DNA of 64,000 bases from Arthrobacter sp. Soc17.1.1.1 (lineage in GTDB: Bacteria; Actinomycetota; Actinomycetes; Actinomycetales; Micrococcaceae): assembly GCF_036867195.1 (NCBI RefSeq), contig NZ_JBAJII010000001.1, positions 3,348,001 to 3,412,000 on the forward strand, written 5' to 3'. The notes beneath the pieces are model-generated. The model saw only the letters and a program-made list of their open reading frames with translations, was not told the DNA's origin and did not search any database. Position numbers and translations under genes: made by a program. Of the stretch, positions 52,566 through 61,658 are shown one piece after another; within the stretch, counting starts at the first letter, position 1, and every line of letters starts with the position of its first letter.

Positions 52566-54734
52566 TCAGGCGATCGGCCCCGCGGCCTCCCCGTCCGCCG
52601 GCGGGAGGCCCAGCGACGCGACGAGCGAGGCGAACCGCTCGTTCCCGGCGAGGTCCTCGACGAGGACCGCCCTGCCGTCGGCGTCGGCGAGGGGGATGCG
52701 CCAGTTGGGGTACTCGTCGTTGGTGCCCGGCTGGTTCTGGGTGCGGCGTTCACCGACGGCGTCGGCGAGAGCCACGCCCAGCAGCACCGAGGGGGTCTGC
52801 GCGATGAAGGCGTGCAGCGCCTCGACGGTCTGCCGGACGTCCGGGGTGCCCGCCAGGAGGCCGCGCTGCCGCAGGAGCGCGAGGAACTTCTCCTGGACGG
52901 CGCGGTCCTCGGCCTGTTCCTCCGCCACCGGGCGGCTGAGCAGCCCGAGCTTCTCGCGCAGGGCCACGTGCTCGCCGGCGAGGTAGCCCGCGCTCGGCGG
53001 GAGATCGTGCACCGTCACCGTCGTCAGGCAGCCCTCACGGTAGGCCTCGGGCGGCAGGGGGCCGTCCTCGTCCTGCTCGAACCAGAGGATCGAGGTACCG
53101 AAGACACCCCGCTCACCGAGGTATTCCTGCACGCCGGGCTCGAAGACGCCGAGGTCCTCGCCCACCACGACCGCCCCGGCGCGCTCGGCCTCCAGCACCA
53201 GGATGCCGATCAGCGCCCTGTGGTCGTAGTAGACGTACGCTCCCGCACCCGGCGCCGCGCCCTGCGGGATCCACCAGAGACGGAACAGGCCCAGGATGTG
53301 GTCCACCCGGATACCGCCCGCATGGCGGAGGATGTTGCGGAGCATGTCGCGGAACGCCGCGTACCCGGACGCTGCGAGGCGCTCCGGGTGCCACGGCGGC
53401 TGGCTCCAGTCCTGCCCGTGCTGGTTGAACATGTCCGGCGGGGCACCCACGCTGATGCCCGACGCGAGCACGTCCTGCAGCGACCACGCGTCGGCGCCGC
53501 TCGGGTGGACGCCCACGGCGAGGTCGTGCACCACGCCGATCCGCATCCCCGCACCCGTCGCCTCGAGCTGGGCCTCCTGCAGCTGCTCGTCGAGGAGCCA
53601 CTGCAGCCACTCGTGGAACTCGATCCGCTCCGCGTGGCGCTCCGCGTACTCCCGCGCGCCCGCCGACCCCGGCCGGCCGACGTCGTCCCACTCCGGTGCG
53701 CCCGGAGGGTAGGTCTCGGCGAGAGCGGACCAGAGGGCGAAATCGGCAAGGCCCTGCCCCTGGTGGGCGCGGTACGCGTCGAAATCGTGCTGGCGCTGCT
53801 CGGGGAGCGGGTGGGCGAAGACGAGTTCCAGCGCCTCGAGCTTCGCGGCGTACGAGGAGTCGCGGTCGAGCAGCTCCGTGGCGGTGTTCGCCGTGGTGAA
53901 TCCGGCGGCGAGGGCGCTGATCCTCGCCCGGGCGGCGTCGTCGAGCCTCGCATACTCGGGGACGTCCTCGATGCGCAGGTAGAGGGGATGGAAGTAGCGC
54001 CGCGTGGTGGGCAGGTACGGGGATGGTTCCACGGGAGGCACGGGCTCGGCGGCATGCAAGGGGTTGACCAGGACGAAGCCGCCGCCGTGTGCCGCCGCGG
54101 CCTGGGCCAGCTGCCCGAGGTCGGAGAGGTCCCCGATGCCCCACGACCCGGAGGATCGGACCGAGTAGAGCTGAGCCATGAGGCCCCACGTACGGTGCTT
54201 CCTGAGCGCCGCCGTCGTGCTCAGCCGGTCCGGCGTGACCACGAAGGTGGAGGAGGTCTCCCGCCCGTCCACCCTGGCGTGGAGGGTGTGCCAGCCGAGC
54301 GGCAGGGCGTGCGGGAGTGTGCCCTCGCGCTGTTCGAGGGCCCGACCGTCGACCGTCCGGGCCCCTGTCGCGTCGCCGACGGTGCCGGTGTAGGGGACCC
54401 CGTCCTCGTCGACGGCCCAGAACTCCACCTCGGCGCCGACCGGCACGTGCAGGACCACCGGGTCGAGATCGCTCCGGCGTACCACGACGACGGCGGGGAG
54501 CACCGAGCGCCACGGGCCGTCCTCGACATCCGTGAGCGCCTGCCCGATCGAGGCGTCGGACGAGGCATCGACGCCGAGGGCGGCGAGCACGGTGACGAGC
54601 GTCTCCGGCGCGACGCGCGCAGGCCGGCCGTCCCACCCCTTGAAGGTGGTGCCCACCCGGTGGGCTTCGGCGAGTCGCTCGAGGGGTGTGGGCGCCACCG
54701 GGGCGCCGTCTTCATGCTGCGTCGTATCGGCCAT
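52566..54734 (-). CDS. malQ: 4-alpha-glucanotransferase (amylomaltase), GH77
   Basis: 722 residues, the longer actinobacterial MalQ form with an N-terminal beta domain of about 170 residues before the barrel. GSWGIGDLSDLGQLAQAAAA, catalytic nucleophile Asp in GGIRVDHILGLFRLWWIP, acid/base Glu in VVVGEDLGVFEPGVQ, and ILWFEQDEDGPL. Disproportionates maltodextrins in the cytosol. Transcribed alone. Confidence 0.95.
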   Translation of the reverse strand: MADTTQHEDGAPVAPTPLERLAEAHRVGTTFKGWDGRPARVAPETLVTVLAALGVDASSDASIGQALTDVEDGPWRSVLPAVVVVRRSDLDPVVLHVPVGAEVEFWAVDEDGVPYTGTVGDATGARTVDGRALEQREGTLPHALPLGWHTLHARVDGRETSSTFVVTPDRLSTTAALRKHRTWGLMAQLYSVRSSGSWGIGDLSDLGQLAQAAAAHGGGFVLVNPLHAAEPVPPVEPSPYLPTTRRYFHPLYLRIEDVPEYARLDDAARARISALAAGFTTANTATELLDRDSSYAAKLEALELVFAHPLPEQRQHDFDAYRAHQGQGLADFALWSALAETYPPGAPEWDDVGRPGSAGAREYAERHAERIEFHEWLQWLLDEQLQEAQLEATGAGMRIGVVHDLAVGVHPSGADAWSLQDVLASGISVGAPPDMFNQHGQDWSQPPWHPERLAASGYAAFRDMLRNILRHAGGIRVDHILGLFRLWWIPQGAAPGAGAYVYYDHRALIGILVLEAERAGAVVVGEDLGVFEPGVQEYLGERGVFGTSILWFEQDEDGPLPPEAYREGCLTTVTVHDLPPSAGYLAGEHVALREKLGLLSRPVAEEQAEDRAVQEKFLALLRQRGLLAGTPDVRQTVEALHAFIAQTPSVLLGVALADAVGERRTQNQPGTNDEYPNWRIPLADADGRAVLVEDLAGNERFASLVASLGLPPADGEAAGPIA

Positions 54735-54913
54735 GCCTCCAATCTAGGCACGCGGGAGCAGCCGGTGCATCCGCCCCTTAGCGCCTCCGCCGATTTGACG
54801 GCGCCGACCGGAGTCCGTGCCCGCGACGATTACCAGTCCGGGGAGGGCCAGGCAAGCCTGCGCGCGCGCCGGGCCCGGCTGGCAGCGGCACGGAGACGGT
54901 GCGACCGTGGGGC

Positions 54914-55228
54914 ATGGCCTATTTCCTGGAGTACGTCGTCCCGGCGGAGAGCGGTGGGGCGGAGGTGCCGCTCGACGACGACGGTGACGGCGTCACGATC
55001 CCGCTGGGTGAGACCGCCGAGCGGGTGGTGCACCTCGACATGCTGCCGGCACGCAGCCGGATCGCCGCTGGAACGGTCGAGGACGCACGGGTCGAGGCCG
55101 AGCAGCTCCTCCGGCACAGCAAGGCGGACGCCGGTGAACTGTTCGATGATCCCGGCGACTCCCTCGATGCCGGCTCGGGGCGGCGCGTAGGCGTCTTCCG
55201 TGAAGGGGCCGGGTGGACGGAGGGCTGA
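54914..55228 (+). CDS. Hypothetical acidic protein
   Basis: 104 residues, unrecognised (MAYFLEYVVPAESGG, HLDMLPARSRIAAGTVEDA). Start at 54914 lacks a clear ribosome site. It faces the MarR gene with only four bases between stops. Supported by frame bias and lack of a better alternative. Confidence 0.55.
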   Translation: MAYFLEYVVPAESGGAEVPLDDDGDGVTIPLGETAERVVHLDMLPARSRIAAGTVEDARVEAEQLLRHSKADAGELFDDPGDSLDAGSGRRVGVFREGAGWTEG

Positions 55229-55232
55229 TCCG

Positions 55233-55703
55233 CTACCAGGTGTCCTTCTTGTAGGTGCTGTTCAGCCGGGCGATCAGCAGTCCGAGCGTCTCGACGTCGT
55301 CCGGATCCCAGCTGCGCATCAGCGCGGTGAAGGCCGTCCGCCGGCCCGCCTGGGCGGCCGCCAGCTGCTGCTGCCCCCGTGCGGTGAGCAGCACGCGCTG
55401 CGAACGGGCGTCCGACGGGTCGAGCCGGCGGCTGACCAGGCCGAGGCGTTCGAGCGCCGCGAGCTGGCGGCTCACCGACGGCTTGCCCACCCCGATGCTC
55501 GTGGCGATGTCGGTGGCCCGCAGCGAACCCTCCCGCTGCAGCAGGGTCAGGACACCGTAGGCTGCCGGCTCCATCTCCGGGTGCACGTTCTTGGCGAGCG
55601 CGTGGGATGTGGTCCGTTCGCGGCGCCACAGCACACTCGTCTGCTCCTCCAGCACCTCGATGGCGCGGTCGAATTCCACCCCGCCGGTATCTGCTGCATC
55701 CAT
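55233..55703 (-). CDS. MarR family transcriptional regulator
   Basis: 156 residues. Winged helix: AAYGVLTLLQREGSLRATDI, GVGKPSVSRQLAALERLGLV, RVLLTARGQQQLAAAQ. Effector unknown. TATACG about nine bases before the ATG suggests a nearly leaderless message. Its targets are not evident from the neighbourhood. Confidence 0.9.
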   Translation of the reverse strand: MDAADTGGVEFDRAIEVLEEQTSVLWRRERTTSHALAKNVHPEMEPAAYGVLTLLQREGSLRATDIATSIGVGKPSVSRQLAALERLGLVSRRLDPSDARSQRVLLTARGQQQLAAAQAGRRTAFTALMRSWDPDDVETLGLLIARLNSTYKKDTW

Positions 55704-55772
55704 GGAGGAAGCGTATAGATGCCGGGGGCACTCAGGGAGGTCCTGGCCGGAAATGTTCGAAGATGTCGGGGC

Positions 55773-56810
55773 TCAGGGCAGCCCGTGCCGGCGGACGAAA
55801 TCCCGGTGCATCTCGGTCTGCGACAGCGCGGAGAGCAGCTGGAACCCGCGGAGGCCGTCCCAGCCCGCGGTCCACGTCAGGCGTGAGGCGATGCCCCACA
55901 CGGTCGGCTCCTCCTCGAGGACGGCGGCCACCTCCCGGGCCCGCCCCAACTGGTGCGCGGCGCACCGGGCGGCCCGCCGGTCGAGGCCCATGAACCGGTA
56001 GCCGTGCCCCGGCGCCGCCTCGTACCGGCCGTAGGGCAGGATCCGCTCCACGGACGCGAGGTAGTCGGCCAGCGGATTCGACGCCGTCGCTCCCCCGAGC
56101 CCGAGGCCGGGGAACACGGTCGGCAGGACGTGGTCGCCGGTGAAGAGGAGACCGCGGTCGTCGTCGCGCAGGCACAGGTGCCCGGCGGTATGGCCGGGGG
56201 TGGACATCACCGCGACCCGGAAGCCGGGCACGGGCAGGAGGTCGCCGTCGTCGAGCTCCCGGTCGACGGCGAGCACCAGCCCCTCGGGTGACCGGTCCAC
56301 GTCCTGGACCAGCTCCCCGCGCCGCTCCTCCGGTACACCCCAGTCCGCCAGGCGCCCGAGCTCCGCGGCCGTATCGGCGCGGCGGACGCTGCGCCGCTCG
56401 AGCGCCCGGCGCTCCAGCGCGTGCATCGCGAGCGGTGCGCCGGACGCATCCCGCAGGCGGGCGGCCATCCCCACGTGGTCCGGGTGGAGGTGCGTGCCGG
56501 TGATGCCGGTGACGGCACCGGCCCCGGAGGTGCCGTTCCCGGGGGTGGAGCGCGCGATCTCCGCGAGGGCCGTGGTGAGGCGGTTCCAGTTCTCGTCGGA
56601 ATCCCAGCCGGGATCGACGACGTGCACGCCGCCGTCCGCGCCCCGCAGCAGATACGTGAAGGAGTAGGCGAGGTGGCCGCCGGGCATGGGTTGGGCCAGG
56701 GCCCAGACGTCGTCGCGTACCCGGTCCAGCGGGGGGAGCCCGCCCCGCTGGAGGGCCTGCATCTGCCGCGTGCTGGTGGGGCGCAGCTCCGGGTGGCCTT
56801 CGTCGCTCAT
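55773..56810 (-). CDS. MBL-fold metallo-hydrolase
   Basis: 345 residues. Zinc motifs: THLHPDHVG (HxHxDH), STPGHTAGHL, FTGDHVLPT and APGHGYRF. C-terminal helical extension as in metallo-beta-lactamase fold thioesterase/lactonase-like proteins. Start overlaps the TetR stop (ATGA). Third gene of the hydrolase-TetR-MBL operon, so it may detoxify the same ester-like compound. Confidence 0.92.
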   Translation of the reverse strand: MSDEGHPELRPTSTRQMQALQRGGLPPLDRVRDDVWALAQPMPGGHLAYSFTYLLRGADGGVHVVDPGWDSDENWNRLTTALAEIARSTPGNGTSGAGAVTGITGTHLHPDHVGMAARLRDASGAPLAMHALERRALERRSVRRADTAAELGRLADWGVPEERRGELVQDVDRSPEGLVLAVDRELDDGDLLPVPGFRVAVMSTPGHTAGHLCLRDDDRGLLFTGDHVLPTVFPGLGLGGATASNPLADYLASVERILPYGRYEAAPGHGYRFMGLDRRAARCAAHQLGRAREVAAVLEEEPTVWGIASRLTWTAGWDGLRGFQLLSALSQTEMHRDFVRRHGLP

Positions 56811-57427
56811 GCGCCTGCCGTCCGTCGCCGATCGGAGGTCGGGATGCTCTCCGGGTCGGCCGGGTCGGTCCACTGTGTGAGGGCGACGGTGAAACCGTGG
56901 ACGAGGCGTTCGAAGCTGCGGTCGATGTCCGCGCTCATGGCGAACGATCCCGTGGTCTCGAACAGGACGAAGCCGTGCAGGGCCGAGCGGAAGGCCCGGA
57001 TCGCATCCACGGCGTCGTCGCCCGCCAGGTCGAACCCGGAGAGGACGTCGCCGATGACCTGGATACCGGCGAGCGACACGGCCTCGTCCTCGAGGTCGCC
57101 CGGTGAGGGCTGCCGCTGCGAGGATTCGTAGCGGGCAGGGTGTTCACGCGCCCAGTCCCGGTAGGCGTGGGACATGGCGTGGATGGCGGCCGCGCCGGAG
57201 CGGCCGACCGCGGCGCGGGCCAGTACCTCACCGAGTTCGCGTTTCGCGCGGACCGAGATGTCGCGCTGCAGTCCCGCCATCGAGTCGATGTGCTTGTAGA
57301 GCGAGGGCTGGCGGATTCCGAGCCGTCCGGCCAGGGCCGCGAGCGTCAGTCGGTTCAGGCCCACCTCGTCGACCATCAGCGCCGCCTCCTCCACCACCCG
57401 GTCGCGGGAGAGGCCTGCCCTAGGCAT
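56807..57427 (-). CDS. TetR family regulator with WHG domain
   Basis: 206 residues. HTH at residues about 8-52 (VEEAALMVDEVGLNRLTLAA, GIRQPSLYKHIDSMAGLQRD) and a TetR_C_33/WHG-type ligand domain (AFRSALHGFVLFETTGSFAM). Translationally coupled to the hydrolase upstream (8-base overlap) and the MBL gene downstream. Predicted to bind the palindrome at 58269-58295. Confidence 0.93.
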   Translation of the reverse strand: MPRAGLSRDRVVEEAALMVDEVGLNRLTLAALAGRLGIRQPSLYKHIDSMAGLQRDISVRAKRELGEVLARAAVGRSGAAAIHAMSHAYRDWAREHPARYESSQRQPSPGDLEDEAVSLAGIQVIGDVLSGFDLAGDDAVDAIRAFRSALHGFVLFETTGSFAMSADIDRSFERLVHGFTVALTQWTDPADPESIPTSDRRRTAGA

Positions 57428-58250
57428 GCCGCACCGTCCCGAGGAAGCGCAGGACGGCGTCCGCGGTCACCTCGGGCTGCTGGGCCTGGGGGTAGTGGCC
57501 GGCCTCGGCGACCATGACGACCTCCGCCCGGAGGGCGTCGCCGATGAAGCGGGCCTCGGCGGCGGGGTCCTTGAAGTCGGGGTCCTTCTCCCCCATGACC
57601 ACCATCGTCGGGGCGGTCACCGCACCGAGCTTCGCCTCGGCGGGACCGTGGTCGGTCTGCCGGGTGGTGAACGAGAACGCCCTGCCGTAGGGCTTGCGCC
57701 TGAGGCTCGCCACGACCGCCTTCCGGTACTCCTGGAAGTCGTCGGGCTTGCGGCCGGCGTAGAGGGTGGGCATGTAGCCCTTCCAGACGGTCGCGATCCA
57801 CGCCGGGGCCATCATGGCGCGGAACATCCCGCGGACGACGGCGTTGGCGGGCGGGTTCCGCACGAACGGGCCCACCAGCACGAGTCCGTCGATCAGGTCG
57901 GGATGGTCGGCGGCGACGATGACCGCCGCACCGGCGGCCAGGGAGTTGCCGACGACGACGGCCGACCCGCCGAGGTGCGTGATCAGCGCCCGGATGTCAC
58001 CTGCCGTCTCGACGTCGCCGTAGGCGGAGAAGGTGGTGTCGCTGTCACCGTGGCCACGGAGATCGGTGCTCGCGACCGAGTAGCCGGCGGCGACGAGCAC
58101 CGGCGCGAGGAAGCGGTACGACGAACGCAGTTCGCCCATCCCGGGCACGAGGACGAGCAGCGGACCGGAGCCCTGGAGGTCGTACGCGACGCGCCCGTCG
58201 GGGCGGGCGAGGTAGTGGGTCGTCGGGGTGGGGGCGGAGGCAGGAGTCAT
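57420..58250 (-). CDS. Alpha/beta hydrolase
   Basis: 276 residues. Triad S103 in VVVGNSLAAG, D223 in VMGEKDPDF and H252 in AEAGHYPQ; oxyanion region LVPGMGELRSS. Probably an esterase or haloperoxidase-like hydrolase. Start 58250 lies six bases after a -10 GATACT paired with TTGACT at 17 bases, giving a leaderless start; ATG 58265 lies inside the promoter spacer. Confidence 0.92.
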   Translation of the reverse strand: MTPASAPTPTTHYLARPDGRVAYDLQGSGPLLVLVPGMGELRSSYRFLAPVLVAAGYSVASTDLRGHGDSDTTFSAYGDVETAGDIRALITHLGGSAVVVGNSLAAGAAVIVAADHPDLIDGLVLVGPFVRNPPANAVVRGMFRAMMAPAWIATVWKGYMPTLYAGRKPDDFQEYRKAVVASLRRKPYGRAFSFTTRQTDHGPAEAKLGAVTAPTMVVMGEKDPDFKDPAAEARFIGDALRAEVVMVAEAGHYPQAQQPEVTADAVLRFLGTVRHA

Positions 58251-58256
58251 GTAGCT

Positions 58257-58295
58257 AGTATCCATCCCCAATTGGCTATAGTCAATAGCCAATTG
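58257..58295 (-). promoter_or_regulatory. Promoter with perfect TetR-type operator
   Basis: -35 TTGACT (58280-58285) and -10 GATACT (58257-58262), spacer 17. Eleven-base perfect inverted arms CAATTGGCTAT (58269-58279) and ATAGCCAATTG (58285-58295), spacer AGTCA, cover the -35 and upstream spacer. Binding would block polymerase. Confidence 0.85.
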
Positions 58296-58338
58296 CCTCC
58301 CCTCCTCGACGAGCACCCCTTCCGTCCCGGCCCCTGGC

Positions 58339-58443
58339 TCAGCCGCCGAACAGCGCCGCGACGCGCGTGAGCGTCTGGAAGACGCCGTAGGCGAGGGGCA
58401 CTCCGACGAGCGCCCAGACGGCTGCGATGCGTGCTCCGGCCAT
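58339..58443 (-). CDS. MFS transporter small subunit, 34 residues
   Basis: MAGARIAAVWALVGVPLAYG begins a 34-residue protein with one membrane helix ending in a TLTRVAALFGG tail, like the small partners annotated beside OFA-family transporters. It starts one base after the transporter stop, with GGAGG in AAGGAGGCCTGAC at ideal spacing. Too short for standard gene callers. Role, probably stability or assembly of the transporter, is inferred. Confidence 0.8.
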   Translation of the reverse strand: MAGARIAAVWALVGVPLAYGVFQTLTRVAALFGG

Positions 58444-58444
58444 G

Positions 58445-59833
58445 TCAGGCCTCCTTCGCGAATTCTCGGGGTGCCCCGGGGACGGGTTCGTGGAAGCGGG
58501 GATCGACCGGCCGGACCAGCAGGTTGGCGATGAAGCCCACGATCAGCAGGCCCACCATGGTGAGCAGCGCGGGCTGGTAGGCACCAGCGGTCAGCTCGCC
58601 CGGCGTGCCCTGCGAGTCGAGGAACGCATTGACGATCAGCGGCCCCGCGATACCGGCGGCGGACCATGCGGTGAGCAGCCGGCCATGGATCGCACCGACC
58701 TGGTACGTCCCGAACAGGTCGCGCAGGTAGGCGGGGACGGTGGCGAATCCGCCGCCGTAGAAGGAGATGATCACGAAGGCCAGGACGACGAAGAGCAGCG
58801 TGGTGGATGAGCCGGCGAGGGCGAGCATCGCGTAGAGCACCGCCCCGACCCCGAGGTAGACCATGTAGATGCGCTTGCGTCCGATGATGTCCGACGTCGT
58901 CGACCAGACGAACCGCCCGCCCATGTTGCCGATGGACAGGAGTCCCACGAAGCCGCCGGCCACGGCGACGGTGACCGCCGTCGTGCCGTCCGCGCCGCGG
59001 AAGAAGTCCTGGATCATCGGTGACGCCTGCTCGAGGATGCCGATGCCGGCCGTCACGTTGCAGAACAGGACGACCCAGACGAGCCAGAACTGGCGGGTCC
59101 TGATCGCGTTGGCGGCGGACACGTTGTCCGTGGTGACGAGCGGCTTGGACTTCAGCTTCGAGGGATCGAACCCCTCGGGCTTCCAGCCGTCGGCCGGCAC
59201 CTTGATGGTGAGGGCACCGAACATCATGTAGACGAAGTAGACGACGGCGAGCGTGAGGAACAGCTTCCCGACGGCGTCGCCGCTGGCCACCCAGCCCTCG
59301 GCGCCGGAGTTCGGGTCGTACATGCGCAGCAGCTGCGTGGACAGCGGGCTGGCGATGAGCGCGCCGCCGCCGAAGCCCATGATGGCCATGCCGGTGGCGA
59401 GGCCGGGACGGTCGGGGAACCACTTGATCAGCGTCGATACCGGCGAGATGTAGCCGATGCCGAGTCCGATCCCGCCGATGAAGCCGTACCCGATGTAGAC
59501 GAGCCACAGCTGCTGGGTGAAGATGCCGAGCGCTCCGACGAGGAAGCCCGAGGTCCAGAACACGGCGGAGGCGGCCATCGCCTTGCGGGGTCCGTTGCGG
59601 TCCACCCACGTGCCGAGCACGGCCGCCGACAGGCCGAGCATCACGATCGCGATCGAGAAGATGATGCCGATCTGGGTGAGGGTGGCATCGAAGTGGGCCG
59701 TCAGCGCCGTCTTGTACACGCTCGTGGCGTACGCCTGGCCGATGCACAGGTGGACGGCGAGCGCCGCCGGCGGGATGAGCCAGCGGTTGTATCCCGGTGG
59801 TGCGATGGTGTTCTCGCGGTCCAGCCAGCTCAT
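58445..59833 (-). CDS. OFA family (oxalate/formate antiporter-like) MFS transporter
   Basis: 462 residues, 12 membrane helices. OFA features: LIPPAALAVHLCIGQAYATS in helix 1, GLGIGYISPVSTLIKWFPDR between helices 4 and 5, and VGAIHGRLLTAWSAAGIAGP in the second half. Likely exchanges or imports a carboxylate. GAGAGGG precedes ATG 59833. Followed by the 34-residue small subunit. Confidence 0.92.
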   Translation of the reverse strand: MSWLDRENTIAPPGYNRWLIPPAALAVHLCIGQAYATSVYKTALTAHFDATLTQIGIIFSIAIVMLGLSAAVLGTWVDRNGPRKAMAASAVFWTSGFLVGALGIFTQQLWLVYIGYGFIGGIGLGIGYISPVSTLIKWFPDRPGLATGMAIMGFGGGALIASPLSTQLLRMYDPNSGAEGWVASGDAVGKLFLTLAVVYFVYMMFGALTIKVPADGWKPEGFDPSKLKSKPLVTTDNVSAANAIRTRQFWLVWVVLFCNVTAGIGILEQASPMIQDFFRGADGTTAVTVAVAGGFVGLLSIGNMGGRFVWSTTSDIIGRKRIYMVYLGVGAVLYAMLALAGSSTTLLFVVLAFVIISFYGGGFATVPAYLRDLFGTYQVGAIHGRLLTAWSAAGIAGPLIVNAFLDSQGTPGELTAGAYQPALLTMVGLLIVGFIANLLVRPVDPRFHEPVPGAPREFAKEA

Positions 59834-59856
59834 CGATGCCCTCTCCATAGCATGAG

Positions 59857-59872
59857 TGGCCGATCCCGGCCA
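59857..59872. promoter_or_regulatory. Palindrome TGGCCG-ATCC-CGGCCA
   Basis: Perfect six-base arms, 24 bases upstream of the OFA transporter start, in the divergent region shared with the APC permease gene. Possible operator. Confidence 0.4.
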
Positions 59873-59998
59873 TGATTGATACAGGCAAGTATGCTGTGGA
59901 TCACACCCGCCGGACACTCTTCCCCGGCAGGTGGCGCTCCTGGCGCGCCGAGTGGTAGGGGCGGCCCCATAATAGCCAGCAGGCTTAGTGTTCTCGCC

Positions 59999-60004
59999 TA
60001 GAAT
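59999..60004 (+). promoter_or_regulatory. -10 box of a leaderless APC permease transcript
   Basis: TAGAAT seven bases before ATG 60012; no Shine-Dalgarno sequence. Confidence 0.55.
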
Positions 60005-60011
60005 GGCCCCT

Positions 60012-61334
60012 ATGTCCACCACTGAGCAGGTTCCCGACACCAGATTGAAGCGCGGCATCTCGGGGCCGCTGCTGTACCTCTTCATCCTCGGCGACGTCCT
60101 GGGCGCGGGCGTCTACGCGCTCGTCGGCGTGATCTCCGAGCAGGTCGGTGGCGCCATCTGGGTCCCCCTCATGGTGGCCCTGGCCCTGGCCCTGCTGACC
60201 GCCGGGTCGTACGCCGAACTCGTCACCAAGTACCCGAAGGCCGGAGGTGCCGCGGTCTTCGCCGAACGCGCGTTCAGGAGGCCGTTCATCTCGTTCCTCG
60301 TCGGTTTCAGCATGCTCGCCGCCGGCGTGACGAGCGCGGCCGGCCTCGCCCAGGCCTTCGCCGGCGGGTACCTCACCACCTTCATCGACGTTCCGCCTGC
60401 ACCCGCGGCCCTGGTGTTCCTCGTCCTGCTGGCCCTGCTGAACATGCGCGGCATCAAGGAGTCGGTCCGCAGCAATGTGGTCATGACCGTCATCGAGGTG
60501 TCGGGCCTGGTGCTGGTCATCGTCGTCGTCGGCATCTTCGTGGGCGGCGGCAACGGCGACATTTCCCGTGTCACCGAGTTCCCGCCCGGCGTGGGCGTGG
60601 CGTCCGCGACGCTGTCCGCAGCCCTGGTCGCCTACTACTCCTTCGTCGGCTTCGAGGTGTCCGCGAACGTCGCCGAGGAGGTCGAGGACGTGAGCCGCGT
60701 CTACCCCCGTGCCCTCTTCGGTGCCCTCCTGACCGCCGGCGTGGTGTACCTCCTCATCGGTCTCGCGTCCTCCGCGGCGCTCGCCCCCGAGCAGCTCGCC
60801 GGCTCGAGTTCACCACTGCTCGACGTCGTCGCCGCGACCGGCGCGGGCATCCCGAACTGGCTCTTCAGCCTCGTGGCCCTCATCGCCGTCGCCAACGGCG
60901 CCCTGCTCACGATGATCATGTCCAGCCGCCTGACCTACGGGATGGCGGAGCAGGGGCTGTTCCCGTCGGTGTTCGACCGCGTGCTCCCCAACCGCCGCAC
61001 CCCCTGGGTCGCGATCATCGCCACCACCCTCGTGGCCATGGCACTGACGCTCACGGGCGGGCTCGAGTCGCTCTCGCAGACGGTCGTCCTGCTCCTGCTG
61101 TTCGTGTTCCTCAGCACCAACATCGCGGTGATCGTGCTGCGGAAGGACACGGTGGACCACCGCCACTTCCGCATCCCGGCGATCTTCCCGTACCTCGCGA
61201 TCGCGTCCTGCCTCCTGCTGCTCACGCAGCAGACCGGTGAGATCTGGCTCCGCGCCGGGATCCTCCTGGCCCTCGGGCTCGCCCTCTACGGGGTCCAGCA
61301 CCTGGTGCGCGGCCGGACGAAGCCCGCCCGGTAA
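60012..61334 (+). CDS. APC family amino acid permease
   Basis: 440 residues, 12 predicted helices. GISGPLLYLFILGDVLGAGV with the Gly-rich unwound helix 1, PKAGGAAVFAERAF, FVGFEVSANVAEEVEDVSRV (helix 6 region) and YGMAEQGLFPSVFDRV typical of APC transporters. Substrate amino acid unknown. A strong hairpin follows. Confidence 0.92.
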   Translation: MSTTEQVPDTRLKRGISGPLLYLFILGDVLGAGVYALVGVISEQVGGAIWVPLMVALALALLTAGSYAELVTKYPKAGGAAVFAERAFRRPFISFLVGFSMLAAGVTSAAGLAQAFAGGYLTTFIDVPPAPAALVFLVLLALLNMRGIKESVRSNVVMTVIEVSGLVLVIVVVGIFVGGGNGDISRVTEFPPGVGVASATLSAALVAYYSFVGFEVSANVAEEVEDVSRVYPRALFGALLTAGVVYLLIGLASSAALAPEQLAGSSSPLLDVVAATGAGIPNWLFSLVALIAVANGALLTMIMSSRLTYGMAEQGLFPSVFDRVLPNRRTPWVAIIATTLVAMALTLTGGLESLSQTVVLLLLFVFLSTNIAVIVLRKDTVDHRHFRIPAIFPYLAIASCLLLLTQQTGEIWLRAGILLALGLALYGVQHLVRGRTKPAR

Positions 61335-61391
61335 CGCGCAGCCGGCATCTGTCGCCGGCATGCGCCGGCACAGGACCCGGCAGGACAAGAC

Positions 61392-61435
61392 CCGGTGCGC
61401 ACAGGGGAGGCGGGACGCTCCCCTGTCCGCACCGG
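61392..61435. terminator. Bidirectional hairpin terminator
   Basis: CCGGTGCG (61392) and ACAGGGGAG (61401-61409) pair with CTCCCCTGT (61418-61426) and CGCACCGG (61428-61435), one C-C mismatch, eight-base loop. Between convergent APC and HTH genes. Confidence 0.88.
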
Positions 61436-61440
61436 GGCTC

Positions 61441-61656
61441 CTACCGCTTGCCGTACTTGCGGTGCACCGCCTGCTTGCTCACGCCCAGGCTCTGGGCGAT
61501 GGCCTCCCAGGACAGCCCGGCCTGGCGTGCGCCGCGCACGAGGCCGGCCTCCGCCCTCCCCACCTCCCGGTGCAGTTCGGCGATCGCCCGCAGTGATTCC
61601 GCGGGCCCCTTCCCATCCATCGAGCCGACGAGTGTCCTCATGCGCTCCACCTCCAT
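61441..61656 (-). CDS. Small HTH DNA-binding protein
   Basis: 71 residues. The C-terminal half is a clear helix-turn-helix (RQAGLSWEAIAQSLGVSKQA, ending VHRKYGKR), like sigma region 4 or AsnC-type tails; the N-terminus is helical. Two starts compete: ATG 61656, six bases after a TAATGT -10 (leaderless), and ATG 61641 with GGAGG eight bases upstream. The palindrome GTCAAC-ATTA-GTTGAC covers the -10, implying autoregulation. Confidence 0.8.
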   Translation of the reverse strand: MEVERMRTLVGSMDGKGPAESLRAIAELHREVGRAEAGLVRGARQAGLSWEAIAQSLGVSKQAVHRKYGKR

Positions 61657-61658
61657 AC

